Shown piece by piece: positions 54,127 to 62,087 of a DNA stretch of 64,000 nucleotides. Numbering within the stretch: the first letter of the stretch is position 1; every line of letters begins with the position of its first letter. The stretch comes from Amycolatopsis mediterranei (GTDB lineage: Bacteria; Actinomycetota; Actinomycetes; Mycobacteriales; Pseudonocardiaceae), in NCBI RefSeq assembly GCF_026017845.1, contig NZ_CP100416.1, forward strand, positions 3,789,989 through 3,853,988, written 5' to 3'. The notes below the pieces were generated by a model, which was not told the DNA's origin, did not search any database, and was given only the letters and a program-made list of their open reading frames with translations. The translations under genes and the position numbers were made by a program.

Positions 54127-55218
54127 TCACGCCACCGGCGGCTCGTCCGCGGTGGTCAGGGCGAACACCGTCTCCTGGTGGTAGACCTCGCCGGGGCGCA
54201 GCACCGTGCTGGGGAAGTCCGGGCGGTTGGGGGAGTCGGGGAAGTGCTGGGCCTCCAGCGCGAAGCCGGCGCCGCGGTGGTACGGGCGGCCGCCGGTGCC
54301 GGTGAGGGCCGCGGTGAGGTAGTTGCCGGAGTAGAACTGCAGGCCCGGCTCGGTCGTCCACATGGTGAGCAGCCGCCCGGACGCCGGGTCCCACGCGCGG
54401 GCCGCGAACGGCGCGCCGTCGTCGAGCACCCAGTTGTGGTCGTAGCCCTGGCCGATCACCAGCTGGGGGTCGGGCTCGCCGACGCGGGCGCCGATCGGCG
54501 CTCCCCGGCGGAAGTCGAAGGGCGTGCCCTCGACCGGGACCGGGTCACCGGCCGGGATCAGGTCGTCGCCGGTCGGGCAGAACCGGCTCGCGGCGATCTC
54601 CAGCCGGTGCTCGTGGACGTCGCCCGCCCCTTCGCCGGCCAGGTTCCAGTAGGTGTGGTTGGTCAGGTTGACCACCGTCGGCGCATCGGTGGTCGCGCGG
54701 TAGGTGATGCGCAGCCGGTCGCGCGCGTCGAGGCGGTAGGTGACCTCGGCGGTGAGCCGGCCGGGGTAGCCCTGGTCGCCGTCCGGGCTGACCAGCGTGA
54801 GCTGCACCGCGACACCGTCGCCGTCGCGGATTTCGGCCGCCGTCCAGATCCGCGTGTCGAACCCGGCCGGGCCGCCGTGCAGGCTGTTCTTGCCGTTGTT
54901 GAGCGGCACCCGGTACTGGACGCCGTCGAGGGTGAAGGTGCCGCCGGCGATCCGGTTGGCGAACCGGCCGATCACCGCGCCGAGGAACACGCGGTCCGCC
55001 TCGGGCCGGTTGTTGGCGACGTAGGCGTCGAGGTCCGCGTAGCCGAGCACGACGTTGCCGGGGCGGCCGTCGCGGTCCGGTGCCTCCAGCGACTGGAGCA
55101 CGCCGCCGTAGTCGAGCACGCGCACGACCGGCCCGCCGGGCCGCCCCAGCGTGTACCGGTGGACGTCGGTGCCGCCGGCCTGGCCGAACAACTCCCGGGT
55201 GAGTTCGGGTGCGGTCAT
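54127..55218 (-). CDS. galM: Aldose 1-epimerase (galactose mutarotase)
   Basis: 363 residues from ATG 55218, GGAGGAC upstream. Contains NNGKNSLHGGPAGFDTRIWT, NLTNHTYWNLAG with the catalytic-acid-region His, and the C-terminal ALEAQHFPDSPNRPDFPSTVLRPGE with the catalytic Glu and the typical Q-x-x-P-D-x-x-N. It interconverts alpha and beta anomers of hexoses or arabinose. A LacI-type operator 20 bp upstream matches that of the GH43 gene, suggesting a joint arabinan/galactan use. Confidence 0.93.
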   Translation of the reverse strand: MTAPELTRELFGQAGGTDVHRYTLGRPGGPVVRVLDYGGVLQSLEAPDRDGRPGNVVLGYADLDAYVANNRPEADRVFLGAVIGRFANRIAGGTFTLDGVQYRVPLNNGKNSLHGGPAGFDTRIWTAAEIRDGDGVAVQLTLVSPDGDQGYPGRLTAEVTYRLDARDRLRITYRATTDAPTVVNLTNHTYWNLAGEGAGDVHEHRLEIAASRFCPTGDDLIPAGDPVPVEGTPFDFRRGAPIGARVGEPDPQLVIGQGYDHNWVLDDGAPFAARAWDPASGRLLTMWTTEPGLQFYSGNYLTAALTGTGGRPYHRGAGFALEAQHFPDSPNRPDFPSTVLRPGEVYHQETVFALTTADEPPVA

Positions 55219-55237
55219 CGGTGGGTCCTCCAACCGA

Positions 55238-55253
55238 CTGTTAGCGCTAACAG
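55238..55253. promoter_or_regulatory. LacI-type operator, 16-bp perfect palindrome
   Basis: CTGTTAGC and GCTAACAG without spacer; core TGTTAGCGCTAACA, same class as the site before GH43 (33716-33735). Confidence 0.82.
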
Positions 55254-55294
55254 CCTGGATCGACCTTAGATTCGCGGCCGCGCACGGTCAAGGA

Positions 55295-55330
55295 CCGAGG
55301 CCGCCTCCAGGGCAGTGAAGGCGGCCTCGG
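55295..55330 (-). terminator. Hairpin after the PucR-type regulator
   Basis: 12-bp arms CCGAGGCCGCCT (55295-55306) and complement (55319-55330), 12-base loop, five bases past the regulator stop at 55335. Confidence 0.72.
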
Positions 55331-55334
55331 CCCG

Positions 55335-56582
55335 TCAGCGGTCGCCCGTGGGCGGCCGGGTGCCCAGCAGCCGGTGGGCGGACAGCGCCATCTGGATCTC
55401 CAGGCGTTTCGCCGGATCCGCCAGCCGGTCGCCGAACAGTTCGCTCAGCTGGCTCACCCGGTAGCGGACCGTCTGGGGGTGGATCCGCAGGGCCTGCGCG
55501 ATCTCCGGCGTGTTCCCGTTGTGCTCCAGCCAGCTCAGCAATGTTTCGGCCAGCCGGGTCTGCTGCTTCACCGTCAGGCCCGCGAAGGGGGCGAGTGCCT
55601 TCGCCGACAGCTCGTCCAGCAGGAAGCGGTCGAGCAGCAGCCAGTGCGTCGCCAGGTGGTCGGCCGTGTGCGCGACCGGGCCGTCGCCGGCCAGGCCGCG
55701 GCGGAGGAGGTCGAGCGTGCGGCGGGCCCACAGCAGCGACGTCGCCGCGTCGGCCGGGCGGACCCGGGGGCCGGCCGCGGCGCGCCAGCCAGACAGGCGG
55801 CCTTCGAGGCCCCGCAGGTCGCGCTCGGGGTTCGGGGTCAGCAGGCACGGCTCGGGGCCGTCCAGGTCGAGCAGCACGTCGTCGGCCAGCTGCGGGGACG
55901 GCGGCGGGTGCTGCTCGGTCCGCGGGTCGAGCGCGACGACCGTGACCCACTCCGGCACCGTCCACTCCGCCGCCTTGGCCATCGTCGCCAGCGTGGCCGG
56001 GGACGAGGGCGGAGTGGCCAGCAGCAGTTCGAACAGCCGGCGCCGCCGTCGTTCGAGCGTGCCGCTCGCCATCGCCTGCGCCAGGGTGTACCCCTCGACC
56101 GAGTACGAAGAAATCTCGTCCACGTAAGCGAAAACGGCTTCCGCGCCGACGCACAGCACGGCCGCCGGGAACCGGTGGGCCTGCCCCAGTTCGGCTATGT
56201 AGTGCCACGCCGCGCGGCCACCCGCGCGGTAGGCGGCCTGCAGGGAATTGAGGCTGCCGCCGTCGTGGTGCACGCGCTTGCCGACCTCCCTGAACAGCTT
56301 CGCCCCGGTGTCCTGTGTGGACGCCAGGTCCTCGATGCTGTCGATGCAGCCGAGCACCGCCTGCTCGATCGCGAGCACGATCACCTTGCCGAACTCGCCC
56401 TCGAGGGGCTTGGCGTATTCGGGGACGGCCCGCTGGACCTCCTCGAGGATCCGCCGGGCGAACTGGTCGGCGTGCGGCCGGAACCGCCGCGCGAGTTCCG
56501 TCGGCAGCGAGCACCACAGCTGCCGCGCGCGGCCGGTGCCCCGCGGCTGCGGAATCGCCGCCTGCGTGATCGTCCGGGTCAT
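55335..56582 (-). CDS. PucR/CdaR family transcriptional regulator
   Basis: 415 residues from ATG 56582. The C-terminal PucR-type HTH is clear: LAETLLSWLEHNGNTPEIAQALRIHPQTVRYRVSQLSELFG, ending RLEIQMALSAHRLLG. The N-half is an all-helical GGDEF-like/RsbT-type domain found in actinobacterial PucR regulators near lipid or PKS genes. It is divergent from the MMPL-MFS-FAAL-PKS run and is the best candidate for its regulator. Confidence 0.9.
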   Translation of the reverse strand: MTRTITQAAIPQPRGTGRARQLWCSLPTELARRFRPHADQFARRILEEVQRAVPEYAKPLEGEFGKVIVLAIEQAVLGCIDSIEDLASTQDTGAKLFREVGKRVHHDGGSLNSLQAAYRAGGRAAWHYIAELGQAHRFPAAVLCVGAEAVFAYVDEISSYSVEGYTLAQAMASGTLERRRRRLFELLLATPPSSPATLATMAKAAEWTVPEWVTVVALDPRTEQHPPPSPQLADDVLLDLDGPEPCLLTPNPERDLRGLEGRLSGWRAAAGPRVRPADAATSLLWARRTLDLLRRGLAGDGPVAHTADHLATHWLLLDRFLLDELSAKALAPFAGLTVKQQTRLAETLLSWLEHNGNTPEIAQALRIHPQTVRYRVSQLSELFGDRLADPAKRLEIQMALSAHRLLGTRPPTGDR

Positions 56583-56865
56583 GGCTCACACCCCTTGCCG
56601 CGCCTCGTGGAGAGTCCGCGCCGTGCTCGGCACCGACGTCATGTACTCACACGGGAACGGACTTGGCAACCGCCGCCCCTGCCCGGGGAGCGGGTTCTGT
56701 CACGCCGGGCTCAACGGCCCCACCGGAGTTTGTCACCTGCCGGACAAAGGCGGGAACACTAACCGCGGCAAAGGTTTCCGGAATCCGATTTGTGAACCGG
56801 GACGGTATCTTCGCGCCCCTTCCCGTTGTTAGCGTGATCAACCGGCACGCGGGAGGAGAACACCG
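56583..56865. promoter_or_regulatory. Divergent promoter region of PucR and MMPL genes
   Basis: 283 bp. TTTGTC-N8-GACAAA (56729-56748) is a perfect 6-bp inverted repeat and a candidate operator. The A/T content rises towards 56780-56830. No gene is seen. GGGAGGAGAA precedes the MMPL start. Confidence 0.5.
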
Positions 56866-58866
56866 ATGACGGCGCTCGTTTCCTGGTGTTTCCGCCGGGC
56901 CGGCGTCGTGATCGTGCTGTGGCTGCTGGCGCTGGGCGGGCTGGTGACCGCCGCGACGCACACCGGCGCGGCCTTCCGCGACACGGTGGACCTGCCCGAC
57001 GCGGACAGCACGGTGGCGGCGAACCTGCTGCGCGCCTTCGGGGCCGGTGGCGCCGGGGAACGCGTCGTCGTCCGCGCGGAGGACGGCCCGGTCGACAGCG
57101 GCACGGGCCGCGCCCGGCTCGACGCGCTCGCCGTCCGGCTGGCGGCGGTGCCGCACGTCGTGTCCGTCGATCCGCTGCCCGGTGCGGTGTCCGCCGACCG
57201 GCGGACCGCGGTGCTCACCGTGCGGTTCGACGCCCCGGCCGCCGATCTCGGGCAGGGGACGGCCGACGCGCTAGCCGCCACCGTCCGTGACGCCGAGGGC
57301 CTCACCGCCGGCGTTTCCGGAGAGCTCGCCGCGATGACGGCCGCAGCGCCCGACCTGGGCAACGCGGGGATCGGCCTGCTCGCCGCGGCCGTCGTGCTGC
57401 TGGTGGCCTTCGGCTCGCTGACCTGCGTCGCGCTCCCGGTCCTCACGGCGGCGGTTTCGGTCGGCTGCGCCCTGGCCGCGGTGACGCTCGTGTCGCACGT
57501 CATGACCGTGCCGAAGATCAGCACCGAGATCGCCGCGCTGCTCGGGCTCGGCGTCGGCGTCGACTACGCGCTGTTCGTGCTGACCCGCTACCGGCAGGGC
57601 CGCCGGGACGGTGCCGGGCCGGCGGCGGCGCTGGCCGTCGCGGCCGCGACCTCCGGCCGCAGCGTGGTCTTCGCCGGTGTCACCGTGTGCGTCTCGCTCG
57701 CCGGGATGCTCACCGTCGGCCTGCCGTTCCTGGACGGAATCGCGGCCGCCGCCGCGGTCTCGGTGCTGCTCACCGCGTTCGCCGCCCTCACCCTGCTGCC
57801 GGCGCTGCTGCGGCTCCTGGGCCGCCGGATGAGCCTGCGCCCGGACGGCGATGGCGTCCGGTGGGCACGGCTCGCGCGGTCGGTGACCGCGCGTCCCGGC
57901 CCGTACACCCTGGCGGCCGTGCTGGTCGTGGCCGTGCTCGCGCTGCCGACGACCGGCCTGCGGCTCGGTGTGCCGGACGCCGCGCTCGACCCGCCCGGCA
58001 GCGTCACGCGGACCGCGGCCGAGCTGCTCGAAGAGGGCTTCGGGCCGGGCGCCGACGCGGCGCTGCTGGTGGTCGGGACCGGCGGCGAGTCGGTGGGCGC
58101 GCTGCGGGAAGCGCTGCTCGCGAGCGCCGACGTCGGCCCGCCCACCGCGCTGCCCGGCGGAACGTGGTTGCTGACGGTGCTCCCGCGGACGGGTCCCGGC
58201 GATCCGGCCACCGGCGAGCTGCTCGCGTCGACGCGGGTGATGGCCAGGGTCGTCGGCAGCCCGGACGCGCACGTCGGCGGGGTCGTCGCGGCCCGGGCCG
58301 ACTTCGCGAAAGCGATCACCGCACGGCTGCCGTTGTTCCTCGCCGCCGTCGTCGGGATTTCGGTCCTGCTGCTGGCCTGGGTGTTCCGCAGCGTGCTGAT
58401 CCCGCTCACCGCGGCGGTGATGAACCTGCTGACCGCCGCCGCGACGACCGGCGCGGTGGTGTTCGCCTTCGGCGGCCCGATCGAGCCCTACCTGCCCGTC
58501 TTCCTGTTCGCCGGGCTGTTCGGGCTGTCGATGGACTACGAGGTCTTCCTCATCGCCCGCATCCAGGAGGCGTGGCGCCGCCACGGCGACACCCGTGCGG
58601 CCGTCGTCGACGGCGTCACGGCGACCGGCCGGACCATCACCGCGGCCGCGCTGATCATGGCGCTGGTGTTCGTCTCGTTCGCCTTCGTGGACGCCCGGGT
58701 GGTGCGCGAGGCGGGCGTCGGGCTGACCGTCGCCGTGCTCCTGGACGCCGTCGTGGTCCGGTGCGTGCTCGTCCCCGCGGTGATGGCCCGGCTCGGGGCG
58801 GCGAACTGGTGGTTCCCGCACCGGAAAGCCGTGGTCACCGGCGACCTGGTGGGGAGCGCGCGATGA
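56866..58866 (+). CDS. MMPL family RND transporter
   Basis: 666 residues from ATG 56866. Two repeats of a large external loop and a six-helix bundle: first bundle 160-310 (LGLGVGVDYALFVLTRYRQGR), second 465-640 (LSMDYEVFLIARIQEAWRRHG). The Asp-Tyr pairs of the proton relay in helices 4 and 10 (GVDYALF and SMDYEVF) are present. MMPL proteins export lipids or polyketides. It is next to MFS, FAAL and PKS genes, so it probably exports their product. Confidence 0.92.
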   Translation: MTALVSWCFRRAGVVIVLWLLALGGLVTAATHTGAAFRDTVDLPDADSTVAANLLRAFGAGGAGERVVVRAEDGPVDSGTGRARLDALAVRLAAVPHVVSVDPLPGAVSADRRTAVLTVRFDAPAADLGQGTADALAATVRDAEGLTAGVSGELAAMTAAAPDLGNAGIGLLAAAVVLLVAFGSLTCVALPVLTAAVSVGCALAAVTLVSHVMTVPKISTEIAALLGLGVGVDYALFVLTRYRQGRRDGAGPAAALAVAAATSGRSVVFAGVTVCVSLAGMLTVGLPFLDGIAAAAAVSVLLTAFAALTLLPALLRLLGRRMSLRPDGDGVRWARLARSVTARPGPYTLAAVLVVAVLALPTTGLRLGVPDAALDPPGSVTRTAAELLEEGFGPGADAALLVVGTGGESVGALREALLASADVGPPTALPGGTWLLTVLPRTGPGDPATGELLASTRVMARVVGSPDAHVGGVVAARADFAKAITARLPLFLAAVVGISVLLLAWVFRSVLIPLTAAVMNLLTAAATTGAVVFAFGGPIEPYLPVFLFAGLFGLSMDYEVFLIARIQEAWRRHGDTRAAVVDGVTATGRTITAAALIMALVFVSFAFVDARVVREAGVGLTVAVLLDAVVVRCVLVPAVMARLGAANWWFPHRKAVVTGDLVGSAR

Positions 58867-60248
58867 GCCGGCGGACGCTGGTCGTGCTCGCGCTCGGCGC
58901 GTTCGTCACGACGCTGGACAACACGATCGTCGCCGCGGGCGCGCCGTCCATCGCCCGCGATCTCGGCCTGGACGTCGGAGCGCTGCAATGGGTCGCGCTC
59001 GGCTACATGCTCCCGTTCGCCGGGCTCCTGCCGGTGGCGGGCGCGCTGGTCGATCGCTGGGGCCGGCGCCCGGCCCTGACCGGTGCCCTCCTCGCGTTCG
59101 GCTTCGGCGCGGCGGCGGGCGGTCTGGCGGGTTCGGCGTGGCTGCTGGTCGCCGCCCGGGTGCTCCAGGGGTTGGCGGCCGCGTTCCTGGTGCCGGGCCT
59201 GCTGAGCCTGCTGCGGACCAACCTCGACGCGCGCGGCCGGACGCTCGGCGCGGCGGTCTGGACCGCCTACCTCGCGGCCGCGCTGGCCCTCGGCCCGGCC
59301 CTCGGCGGTGTGCTGAGCGAGTACTGCGGCTGGGCCTGGATCTTCTTCGTCAACCTTCCGTTCGTGGCCGCGATGCTCGTGCTGCTCCCGTCGACCGTGC
59401 CACCCGGGCGCGACGCGGGGACCCGCGCGCCACCGGCGTCGGCGATGATCCTGGTGACGGCGAGCCTGGTGCTGCTCACCACCGCGCTGGCCGAACCCCG
59501 GCTCCGGATCCCGCTGCTCGCCGCGGGGACGGCGTTCGGGGTGGCGTTCCTCGTGCGGGAACGGCGGGCGGCCGACCGGCTGGTCCCGTCGGCCCTGACC
59601 GGCAACCGGGTGTTCCTCGGCTCGCTCGGCTTGCAGCTGCTGTGGGGACTGGGGATTTCCGGGATCTTCTTCTTCACGCCGTTGCTGCACCAGGAGTTCC
59701 TGGGGCTCGGTCCGGTCGGCGCCGGACTGCCCCTGGTGCTGGTCGCGGTGGCGGTCGTCGCCGCGACGCCGCTGGTGCCGGCGGCCGTCGCCCGGCACGG
59801 TCCACTTCGGACGGTGGCGGCCGGGCTGGCCGTGGTGGGGGCGGGACTGCTCGCGCTCGCCGCGGTGAACCACGTCCCCGCGCCGTGGCCACGGGTGCCC
59901 GGTCTGGTCCTGATCGGCGCGGGTTCGGCCTTCACCGTCCCGATGACGTCGCACGCGCTCGACGTCGTGGCCGAGCGGTACGCCGGCACGGCGTCGGGAT
60001 TGCTCACCGCGGGCCGGGAATTGTCGAGCGCGCTCGGCGTCGCGCTGATCGGCGCGGTGCTGACGTCGGTGCGCGCGGCGCGGCTCGAAGCGGGTGTTCC
60101 CGCCGGGGCGGCACTGGCCGGTGGGTACACCGCGGGCCTGCTCGTCGCGGCCGGGCTGACGTTCGCCGGCGCGCTGCTGGCCGTGCGCGTGCCCGGAACC
60201 CGGCTCGCCGAGACCTCGTCGCCGCGTGACAAACGTGCGGTCCCCTGA
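58863..60248 (+). CDS. MFS transporter, 14-helix DHA2-like
   Basis: 461 residues from ATG 58863, overlapping the MMPL stop by 4 bp (ATGA). Start VVLALGAFVTTLDNTIVAAGAPSIARDLGLD and motif A GALVDRWGRRPALTGA are typical of EmrB/QacA drug:H+ antiporters. Most likely self-resistance or co-export for the same product. Translation is coupled to the MMPL. Confidence 0.92.
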   Translation: MSRRTLVVLALGAFVTTLDNTIVAAGAPSIARDLGLDVGALQWVALGYMLPFAGLLPVAGALVDRWGRRPALTGALLAFGFGAAAGGLAGSAWLLVAARVLQGLAAAFLVPGLLSLLRTNLDARGRTLGAAVWTAYLAAALALGPALGGVLSEYCGWAWIFFVNLPFVAAMLVLLPSTVPPGRDAGTRAPPASAMILVTASLVLLTTALAEPRLRIPLLAAGTAFGVAFLVRERRAADRLVPSALTGNRVFLGSLGLQLLWGLGISGIFFFTPLLHQEFLGLGPVGAGLPLVLVAVAVVAATPLVPAAVARHGPLRTVAAGLAVVGAGLLALAAVNHVPAPWPRVPGLVLIGAGSAFTVPMTSHALDVVAERYAGTASGLLTAGRELSSALGVALIGAVLTSVRAARLEAGVPAGAALAGGYTAGLLVAAGLTFAGALLAVRVPGTRLAETSSPRDKRAVP

Positions 60249-60282
60249 CCCGTTTCCCCGTGAGTATCGCCAGATCGAATCG

Positions 60283-60320
60283 TTGACAACCGCACCGGCG
60301 CGGTTATTCACTGCGCCGGT
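60283..60320 (+). promoter_or_regulatory. Promoter with overlapping inverted repeat before FAAL
   Basis: TTGACA (60283-60288), 16-bp spacer, TATTCA (60305-60310). An 8-bp inverted repeat ACCGGCGC/GCGCCGGT (60294-60301, 60313-60320) covers the -10 region. So the FAAL-PKS pair may have its own regulated promoter, 94 bp after the MFS gene. Confidence 0.55.
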
Positions 60321-60341
60321 AAACGCTCTCTGCGAGGATGC

Positions 60342-62087
60342 ATGGAAACCATTTCCCGGCCGGTTCCCGTCACCGGTGCGCCCGTCGACGGCGGCGAGTC
60401 TTTCGCGACCCTGCTCGGTCACTGGGCGCGCCGCCTCGGCGACCGGATCGCCGTGACCCACCTCGACCACCGCGACGGCGGCGACGGCCGGGCGGTCACG
60501 CTCACCTGGCGCGAGCTCGACGAGCGGGTCGACGCGGTCGCGGCCCGGCTGTCCGAAGTGGCCGGTCCGGGGGAGCGGGCGGCGGTGCTGGCCGGGCAAT
60601 CCGCCGGCTACGTCGTCGCGTTCCTCGGCGCGCTGCGGGCGGGGCTGGTCGCGGTGCCGCTGTTCGCGCCCGACTTGCCCGGGCACGCCGGGCGGCTGGC
60701 CGCGGCGCTCGCCGACTGCGGCCCGCGGGTCGTGCTGACCACGGCCGCCGAAGACGAGGCGGTCACCCGGTTCCTCGCCGGTTCCACGGTCGACCCGGTG
60801 GTGGTCGACGTCGACGCCGTGCCGCCGGCCGGGGCGCGCCAGTGGCCCGAGCCCGATCCCGACGCCCCGGCCTACCTGCAGTACACGTCCGGCTCGACGC
60901 GCTCGCCCGCCGGGGTCGTGCTGACCCACCGCAACGTGCTCGCCAACGCCCGTCAGGCCTGTGCGGCCTACGGCGCCGAAAGCGGGACCACGTCGGCGGT
61001 CAGCTGGCTGCCGCTGTTCCACGACATGGGGCTGATCCTCGGCATCGGCGCGCCGATGGCCGGCGGCCTGGAGTCGGTCCTGATGGACCCGCTGGCGTTC
61101 CTCGAACGGCCCGCGCGCTGGCTGCGCGCGCTCTCGGCCAGTCCCGGCGCGATCAGCGCGGCTCCGAACTTCGCCTACGCCTACTGCGCTTCCCGCGTCA
61201 CCGAGGACGAGAAGCTGTACCTCGAGCTGAGCCGGGTCGTCTCGCTGATCAACGGCAGCGAACCGGTGCTGCCGGCCACGATCGCCAAGTTCCACGACGC
61301 CTTCGCCGGCTGCGGGCTGCGGCCGGAGGTGCACCGCTCCTCCTACGGCCTGGCCGAGGCCACCGTGCTGGTTTCCGTGACGGACGCGGGAAAACCGCCC
61401 CGGCAGGTCACGTTCGACCGGACCCGGCTCGCCGCCGGGTACGCGGTGCCGGCCGCCGCGGACGCGTCCGCCACGACGCTCGTCTCGTGCGGCCGCCCGG
61501 TCGGTCAGCGGGTGCGGATCGCCGACCAGGTGACCGGGGCGCCCGCCGAGCCGGGCGAGGTCGGCGAAATCCGGGTCAGCGGCCCGAACGTCGGCCGTGG
61601 CTACTGGGGCCGGACCGAAGCGTCGGTGGCCACTTTCGGCCTGCCCCCGCTCGATCCGGACACCGGTGCGGGCTGGCTGGCGACCGGCGACCTCGGCGTG
61701 GTGTTCGACGGCGAGCTGTTCGTGACGGGCCGGCTGAAGGACCTGGTCGTCGTGGACGGCCGCAACCACTACCCGCAGGACATCGAGCAGACCGTCGAGG
61801 AACACCCGGCCGTCCGGCCGCATTCGGCCGCCGCCTTCGCGATCGGCGGCGACGACGGGGAAGCGGCGGTCGTCGTCTTGGAACGCGCGAAGGACACCGA
61901 GGCCGACGTCACCGAGGCGGCCGCGGCCCTGCGGGCGGCGGTGTCGGCCGGGCACGGCCTGCGCCTGCACGACGTCGTCTTCCTGGCGCCGGGCGAGGTG
62001 CCCCGCACCTCCAGCGGCAAGATCAGCCGGGCCCGGTGCCGGATGTCCTATCTGGACGGTGCGCTCACCGCCCGGCGGCTCGGATGA
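60342..62087 (+). CDS. Fatty acyl-AMP ligase (FAAL/FadD32-like)
   Basis: 581 residues. Adenylation motifs LQYTSGSTRSPAGVVLTHRNVL, SWLPLFHDMGLILGIGAPMAGG (the FAAL-specific H-D-M-G-L region), RSSYGLAEATVLVS and GRLKDLVVVDGRNHYPQDIE. The C-terminal VPRTSSGKISRARCR is present. FAALs load a fatty acid as acyl-AMP onto an ACP rather than CoA. Next gene starts with an ACP, with ATGA overlap, so this enzyme should load that ACP. It resembles FadD32 of mycobacteria, but mycolic acids are not expected in Amycolatopsis. Confidence 0.93.
   Translation: METISRPVPVTGAPVDGGESFATLLGHWARRLGDRIAVTHLDHRDGGDGRAVTLTWRELDERVDAVAARLSEVAGPGERAAVLAGQSAGYVVAFLGALRAGLVAVPLFAPDLPGHAGRLAAALADCGPRVVLTTAAEDEAVTRFLAGSTVDPVVVDVDAVPPAGARQWPEPDPDAPAYLQYTSGSTRSPAGVVLTHRNVLANARQACAAYGAESGTTSAVSWLPLFHDMGLILGIGAPMAGGLESVLMDPLAFLERPARWLRALSASPGAISAAPNFAYAYCASRVTEDEKLYLELSRVVSLINGSEPVLPATIAKFHDAFAGCGLRPEVHRSSYGLAEATVLVSVTDAGKPPRQVTFDRTRLAAGYAVPAAADASATTLVSCGRPVGQRVRIADQVTGAPAEPGEVGEIRVSGPNVGRGYWGRTEASVATFGLPPLDPDTGAGWLATGDLGVVFDGELFVTGRLKDLVVVDGRNHYPQDIEQTVEEHPAVRPHSAAAFAIGGDDGEAAVVVLERAKDTEADVTEAAAALRAAVSAGHGLRLHDVVFLAPGEVPRTSSGKISRARCRMSYLDGALTARRLG

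Noticed and set aside
43777..62087. P450, acyl-CoA ligase and PKS as one gene cluster
   Set aside because: Too many unrelated genes and terminators lie between; only the MMPL-to-PKS run is coherent.
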